64,000 nucleotides of DNA from Turritopsis dohrnii. Its lineage: Eukaryota > Cnidaria > Hydrozoa > Anthoathecata > Oceaniidae. The stretch is taken from assembly GCA_027922465.2 (NCBI GenBank), contig BQMF02000007.1:744001-808000 (forward strand), given 5' to 3'. This document shows positions 58,616-64,000 of the stretch, piece after piece. A program made the position numbers and the translations under genes. Below the pieces are notes generated by a model. The model had not been told where the DNA came from and ran no database searches. It saw only the letters and a list, made by a program, of their open reading frames with translations. Position 1 is the first letter of the stretch; each line of letters starts with the position of its first letter.

Positions 58616-60164
58616 GGTGATCTTTGTCCGTTGTGATGTCTTGAAAGAATAATACTTTATGAAAACTACAATTATAAATATAAAAATGCATACAAGTTCT
58701 TTCCTAACTCGCTTGAAATTGTAAAAGACACTTTTTCAATAAAAAAGACTGTGTACAAAACTACAAAAGGACTTCTTAACTGTTTGATTAACTATCAAAA
58801 TTGGCGTTTTCTGTTAACACATATGGTTAATCTGAATCAACTATGTCTGCAACTGAAGAAATATAATAACAGGGTAGATATGACGTCAAGTATCTTTAAC
58901 CACCTTAACACCTTAGCAAACAGAAGTACTTGTATCTAACTAGCTATCATCTTTTCAATTTATAGCGTAAATCAGTTACCACACTGTAATTGTATTTTAT
59001 TTATGGTCGATAATAATATCCAAAGAAACAAAATCAAATACTGTAATACATGATTTCTTAACTCTCTTCAATGCAGCTATACAATTAGACCACGTCTACA
59101 TAAGATAGGCCACCTTACTCTTAAGTCTGATTAAAATCGACAAAAAGTACAAACTTTTAGATGTTCCTGATGTCTGGGAAATATACAGAACAGATACGAC
59201 ATTTACGCCTCAGCCCATAAGGATAATCAAACGATTTTCAAAATCTGCCAGAATTTCTATTTCAGGAACGTCCACAGGAAAAAATTACCATAAAGAGTCA
59301 GCAATATAGGAAACTGTCTGTATGTCATATCATGATGAAAGGTCTCGATTTGAAAGAAGTGCCTTGTCTGACCTCAGACTCATATCGTATCGTTCTGAAA
59401 TGCAAACACATCGGCCGTATCAAATAAGATAGGCATAAGATGGATTCATGCCAGTTTTAGTTTTGTAAACCTCCTTGTGTATTCATATTAAGAAAATATT
59501 AAGAAAAACACGCTGATTTTTGTGCGAATCATTTCCATTCAAACCTGATTGTTATATCAGACATAAAATTCTCTCCCTACTTTCACGAATAATAATAATA
59601 AATTAATGAATTATATAAATTAATATGTTTTAATTTTGAAACTTATACTGTAGTTTTCACTAAAGAACCTATTCCTATCAATCTTTGAAACAACTTCAAA
59701 GATAACATCTAAAGCTAGCCAAATATATGTGTATTTCGTCTGTAAACATTTAACTGTTAGCGTCTGTTAACTTTTGCGTCCATTTGTTTATGAATGCAAC
59801 ATTGTCTCATAGAAAACAGGATTTAACAGAATGCAACATTGTCTCTAGGGTTTCTTGCCATTACTGAAAGCTGTAAGAGTTATAGAAAACTTCTGGGACA
59901 CAGACTTTATTTGGTGTTTTTTTCACTGACCAGTATTTAGTGGTACATTCATGTATGTAGGAGCTCTCAAAAAGAGATTCTTCAAAAGCTTCACAAGGAA
60001 AGTTTCTAATCGTTATTTATTTATTTATTTTTTTACTTTTTTGAACAATCTACCCTGTCCACTGCCGTCATTATGTTTGTTTTTTTCATGGATTTGAACA
60101 GATAAAAGAAGGGATTACCTTATTCCAGGATATTAAGAGGCACAAAATTAACAATCATATAAGA

Positions 60165-60631
60165 CGAAAGAAATTAACGTGGATGCCTATGACAAATCAT
60201 TATCGTTGAAATAGCGCAAATTCAGAAATTAAAAAGACGGAAATATTATTCTTTACTTTGCTGCTACAATGAGAATGGGTTCCATTGATGTAGAGCCAAC
60301 TTCCCTTGCTTTCTTGCTAAGTTGCTTTTTCTTAACATCCTGGTAAAAAGGTAATTATTGCTATCAAAACACAAAGAAAACTCCAAAAACATTTTCAAAC
60401 ATCATGGTTTCATAATATCTACAATAAATATAACCAAATACCATATCTCCGCAATTTGTATTCTATCTAATTGAACCGATCTTCATTGTTTCGAACTGTT
60501 CATAGATTGAATGTCTTTTTCGAACCCTTGTTGTTCGAATCATTATATAGGAATAGAACTGTACGATAAAGTTTTTCTTCATAAAGATTTAGTGGTGACC
60601 TTTGTTTTCAAGTGGTGCTTTTGAATGTGGC
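60165..60631. other. Downstream flank of the GAREM-like gene
   Basis: No coding signal recognised. Probably contains the 3' UTR of the minus-strand gene; the polyadenylation site cannot be fixed. Confidence 0.35.
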
Positions 60632-63483
60632 TTACTTTAAACCTCTTTGAATGATTTGCTTCAGTTTTACTAATTGGAATTTCTTGAATTCTATTTTGTG
60701 CTCTTCTTCCAAGTTTAGAAGCATCTCATCAAAAGTTAAAGCCCGAATCAATTGACCATCCACATCTGATTTCAAGCAGAAATTGGAAAACTCGAACATT
60801 TTCAGTTTTTTTAACAGGCTCGAAATTTCTGTTACTGTGTATTCCGAAACATCGTCAGGACATCCAGATGGACGTTGATTTGGCCTCCATCCGTTGATGT
60901 ATTGATGCAATTTCCTGGCTTCAAAGCTGGTCAATCCCAAACTCTTCAATGCTTCTTCGTCCATTTCAACAAGCAATTCCCCGTCTATTTCGTGGTATTT
61001 AAAAAGTTCACAATAACGATCCAAACATATTACTTTTAATAAATTTATTACTTCACCAACTGAAAGACTTCCTATCTTCGATAAACTCAATTGTTGTTTT
61101 ATGTTAACACGTTTCTCTACGCTTGTGCCCGTTTCCTTATCGGTTACATCGAACATATACGAGTAATCGTAGTCAGAGTCGTTTATTGTTTTCTGGACTC
61201 TTGCGTCATCATGTTCATTTTCGTAATCGTCACAAGTGTCCCATTCATTCTGATAATAATTTTCTTCTGCATTATCAGATTCTTTCAATACATCTTCAAC
61301 ATTAGATTTTCTATGGATTTGTTCTGGAACAAGTGTTTTTTTCCCTAGAGTTATCGGTTTTTTCCTTGGAACAGCTGGCTTTTTTCCTGGAATAGCCGGC
61401 TTCTTTGCTGGAGTAGGTGGCTTGTTTGAGAGTGGTTTGGAGATTAAGGAAGTGCTGTTTTCTTTTGCAATATGAAAATTTGCATCATCTGTAGAATTAT
61501 TGCGACGTTGACTCTTTACAGTATCGTGGGATTTTTCCTCATCAATGATGTTATCATCGTCAAGGAAATGAATGTAGGTTTCAGCGTCGTCTGTTGAAGA
61601 AGCTTGCATTTTTTCGTAATGATCAAAATCATCTGAAGGTGGTGATGGCAACGATTTTTCTGATCTAAGTTTTGGATTCATCAAATGGTCTTTGAAAGAA
61701 TCATGGAAGTTCGCTAATTTGTTACTTGATCCAGTGGTACCTAGAATAAAATTCCTCCATTGTAAGTGAATAATAATCCATCATAGAAATATGATACAGT
61801 TTTAGAAAAAAGATCGACCATCACCGTTGGATTCATCTTCTTTTCGAAACGAGATTTCACTAATGCCATTGGAAATTTCAGCTTGCATTTTTTCGTAATG
61901 ATCAAAATCATCTGAAGGTGGTGCTGGCAACGGTTTTCTTGGTTTTGAATGAGAAGAATGAGAGGAAGTGGCTATTGCATGGGTTGATCTGTTTATGCCT
62001 GTAAAAGAAAATTTCACAACATAAACAAACACATCTTATAGAAAAGAGAAGGACTGAAATATTTCAATTCAAACATACTTTCACCAACATTCGTCTGATC
62101 ATGTTCGTCATCTTTATTTTGCGATGGGATTTCATTTCTGTCGGTACTCTTGGCTGCTCTTACACTTGGTTGGGAAACAATATTATTTTTATCATGCAAA
62201 CCGGGGGACGGAAGGTTTGGTAAAGCTCTAAAACCGGGGGACGGAAGGTTTGGTAAAGCTCTAAAACCGGGGGACGGAAGGTTTGGTAAAGCTCTATTGT
62301 GTTGACTTTTACTAGAATCTGTTTCATCAGTACGCATCAAGTCAGAAGAACTGTTGATGGCCAATCCGTCTATTGACTTTAAGGACATAACTGTTCTACT
62401 TGTCAAAAATTCAGGAGTGCTGCTGTGCATTTCTGTTGCCATATGCTCGTCAATATTTTCAAATAGTTCTCCAACATTTGTATATTCGACCTCATCAATT
62501 TCATCTTCTTCCAAGATTTCGTTTGATGGGTTGTCAAGCAAAGAATTCAAATCACATCTTTGATGTTCGTTTTCTGCTTTTTCGAAATCATTGAAAATAA
62601 GTTTAGATTTGATAATGTTTATCTCGTGTTTTGTTAAAGACACAACCGGAGTCTCTCCATGAAGAACTTCAACCGTTGGATTGATATGGGATGGTATGGT
62701 GTAAACCTCGGTTATGTCATTTGACTGCTTACAAGCGATAATAATCTCTTTTGAGCAATAATCAGTCACTAAAATGTTTTGATTTTCTATATCAAGATTC
62801 TCAACAATTTCACCAGGTACTTGTGATGGAAAATTGATGAAAAAAGGCAACCTTTCAGTTTCAACTACTTCAGAAAGCATACGAGTAATCTTCAAAAAAT
62901 TTTCTCTGTCACATGGATAAAAGTTACCAAATACGGATCCTGGTAACGCTATCTTTTTCTCGCTTGGGTATAGTATACATTTTATGTTTTTTTCCTTTCG
63001 GTTAAATGGAATTTTAAAAGAGAGATTTTTTTGTGAAGACAGCAAAACTACTTGACCAATTGGATATAAGATATCATTGTACATAAACTGTTTTGTTATG
63101 ACAAACCAATCATGGTGACGTTCTTTTTGAAACTCCACAACATCAGCAAGTGTTTTAAAGCAGCATTGCGCATCTATTGATATAACGTGAACAGGATAGT
63201 CGGAGACTTTCATTGTAAATGTTGTGTTCTCACACTTGTAAACACACGTGATCTTGTTGTTTTTAATAAAATCAACAACTGTAACCACATGACGCTCAAA
63301 CTGTTCACTACGTCCATCTGTACTAAATAGGTTCATAGCTTTGGAAGGTATAACTTGGAGGGTGACTGGGTATTTATACTTATCAACTGCTTCTGTAAGC
63401 GTATAAAAGTTCGATTGTGGTTTAATTCTTTCTCTTGTTGTTTTTGAACATGTTTTCTTGAGTTTATTACTTTGTTCTTCCAT
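60632..63483 (-). CDS. GAREM-like adaptor: CABIT-like domain, Grb2-binding motifs, two SAM-like domains
   Basis: Exons 63483-62079, 61998-61825 and 61740-60632 with GT/AG borders and matching phases (1,1), total 2688 nt, 895 residues, close to vertebrate GAREM size. Residues about 25-300 form a CABIT-like region (starting FYTLTEAVDKYKYPVTLQVI). Then come a pYxN motif at Y334 (EYTNV), three tandem RALPNLPSPGF units (397-429), a proline/lysine-rich SH3-ligand stretch (about 633-665) and further YxN sites at Y689 (YQNE) and Y699 (YENE). Two SAM-like regions follow at about 751-813 (SVGEVINLLKVICLDRYCEL) and 826-895. Family members couple receptor tyrosine kinases to Grb2-ERK signalling in the cytoplasm. 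The second SAM is more divergent and less certain. The ATG sits 9 codons before the basic start of the domain region; an upstream 5' exon is possible. Confidence 0.85.
61825..61998 (-). CDS. GAREM-like gene exon 2 (repeated LPxPPSDDFDHYEKMQ segment)
   Basis: A 174-nt phase 1-1 exon. It encodes PLPAPPSDDFDHYEKMQA, nearly the same as LPSPPSDDFDHYEKMQAS at the start of exon 3, so one arose by duplication. The segment joins a proline-rich ligand to a tyrosine, suitable for SH3/SH2 partners. Being symmetric, it could be skipped without frame change. Confidence 0.8.
62205..62300. repeat. 33-bp coding tandem repeat x3
   Basis: Three near-identical 33-bp units (minus strand) encode RALPNLPSPGF/L within GAREM-like exon 1. 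Almost no difference between units points to recent expansion. Confidence 0.85.
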
Positions 63484-63489
63484 GATTTC

Positions 63490-64000
63490 TAAATAAGAAA
63501 AGTTAAGATCTTATGATTGCTGTAACGCTTCACATAAAGTTCGTGATGAAATTTACAGAAATATACTCTTTATAGTATTTATAAGCGTTTCTTTGAAACA
63601 ACTAAGAAGTGATTGCCGTTGTTTATGAATCCTGATAATCAAACGATCAAACCACACGCTTGTTGTTTTTTTTAATTTTCATTAAGGCTCTATTTTCATT
63701 GTGTAGTTCAGTAAATTCACAAAAAAAATATAATCTTAAAGGGTCAGGATTTAGTTCAGATTTAGATGGTTCAGTTAGTTTAGGTTTAATTCCGTTTTAT
63801 AGATATTTCCCGAAAAGAAAGGGGGAATTTTAAGGACCGTGTATCATGCATGAGAAAATAACACCTGTGAGCATAAAGTGACAATGTAAACGACAGACTT
63901 AAGACAGTAAAGGCAATATGAAATTTCCCGCTGATTTGAAATATCCCACAATCAAATTTCAACCAACCATGTGATTATCTAGAAACAACATATTTATTCG
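63490..64000. promoter_or_regulatory. Upstream region of the GAREM-like gene, not resolved
   Basis: AT-rich, non-coding on both strands. Holds the 5' UTR or an upstream intron and possibly the promoter. A CTTTATAGTATTTATAAGC stretch near 63568-63586 is AT-rich like a TATA region, but this is weak. Confidence 0.25.

Larger units (their letters stand above)
56490..60165. repeat. Inverted duplication, arm 2
   Basis: Inverse partner of 48130-50400. It carries an extra 56790-58765 segment with two short elements and the secreted-protein gene. It lacks the SINE of arm 1. Confidence 0.8.

Overview
This window looks like AT-rich nuclear DNA from an invertebrate animal, most likely a cnidarian. The species cannot be fixed from sequence alone. 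The evidence is: genes split by GT/AG introns; a multi-domain progranulin-like gene; a GAREM-like adaptor gene; a nuclear tRNA-His; tRNA-derived SINEs; Penelope-like and other non-LTR retrotransposon remains; a TTAA-flanked, Kolobok-like element with THAP and P2X7-tail-like pieces; and many small inverted-repeat elements of kinds common in cnidarian genomes.

Positions 1-43722 (minus strand) hold most of one secreted multi-granulin (progranulin-like) gene. A signal-peptide exon carrying granulin 1 lies at 43459-43722. A short exon encoding a six-unit charged hexapeptide repeat follows at 29039-29189. Twelve further granulin exons run down to 1416, and a fifteenth exon is cut by the left edge. 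All internal granulin exons are phase 1-1, and each intron falls between the 11th and 12th cysteine of the domain, so exons can be duplicated without frame damage. That has happened: a block with two granulin exons is present twice (1-1858 and 5399-8373). The introns are packed with transposons. Intron 1 (about 14.3 kb) holds foldback elements and a nested complex at 35135-41696, in which a zinc-finger/RT/endonuclease-like non-LTR retrotransposon sits inside an inverted-repeat element with a clear 12-bp target-site duplication.

Positions 43800-60200 are gene-poor. They contain a tRNA-His gene (45602-45673), a GCGGCCGC-rich foldback element, a 2.1-kb element with long terminal inverted repeats carrying two opposed protein fragments, several short inverted-repeat elements, and a large imperfect inverted duplication (about 48130-50400 against 56490-60165). 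One arm of that duplication contains a two-exon gene for a small secreted cysteine-rich protein (58006-58615) that the other arm lacks.

Positions 60632-63483 (minus strand) hold a complete-looking three-exon gene for an 895-residue GAREM-like adaptor, with a CABIT-like domain, proline-rich and pYxN motifs, and two SAM-like domains. It probably acts in receptor tyrosine kinase/Grb2-ERK signalling.
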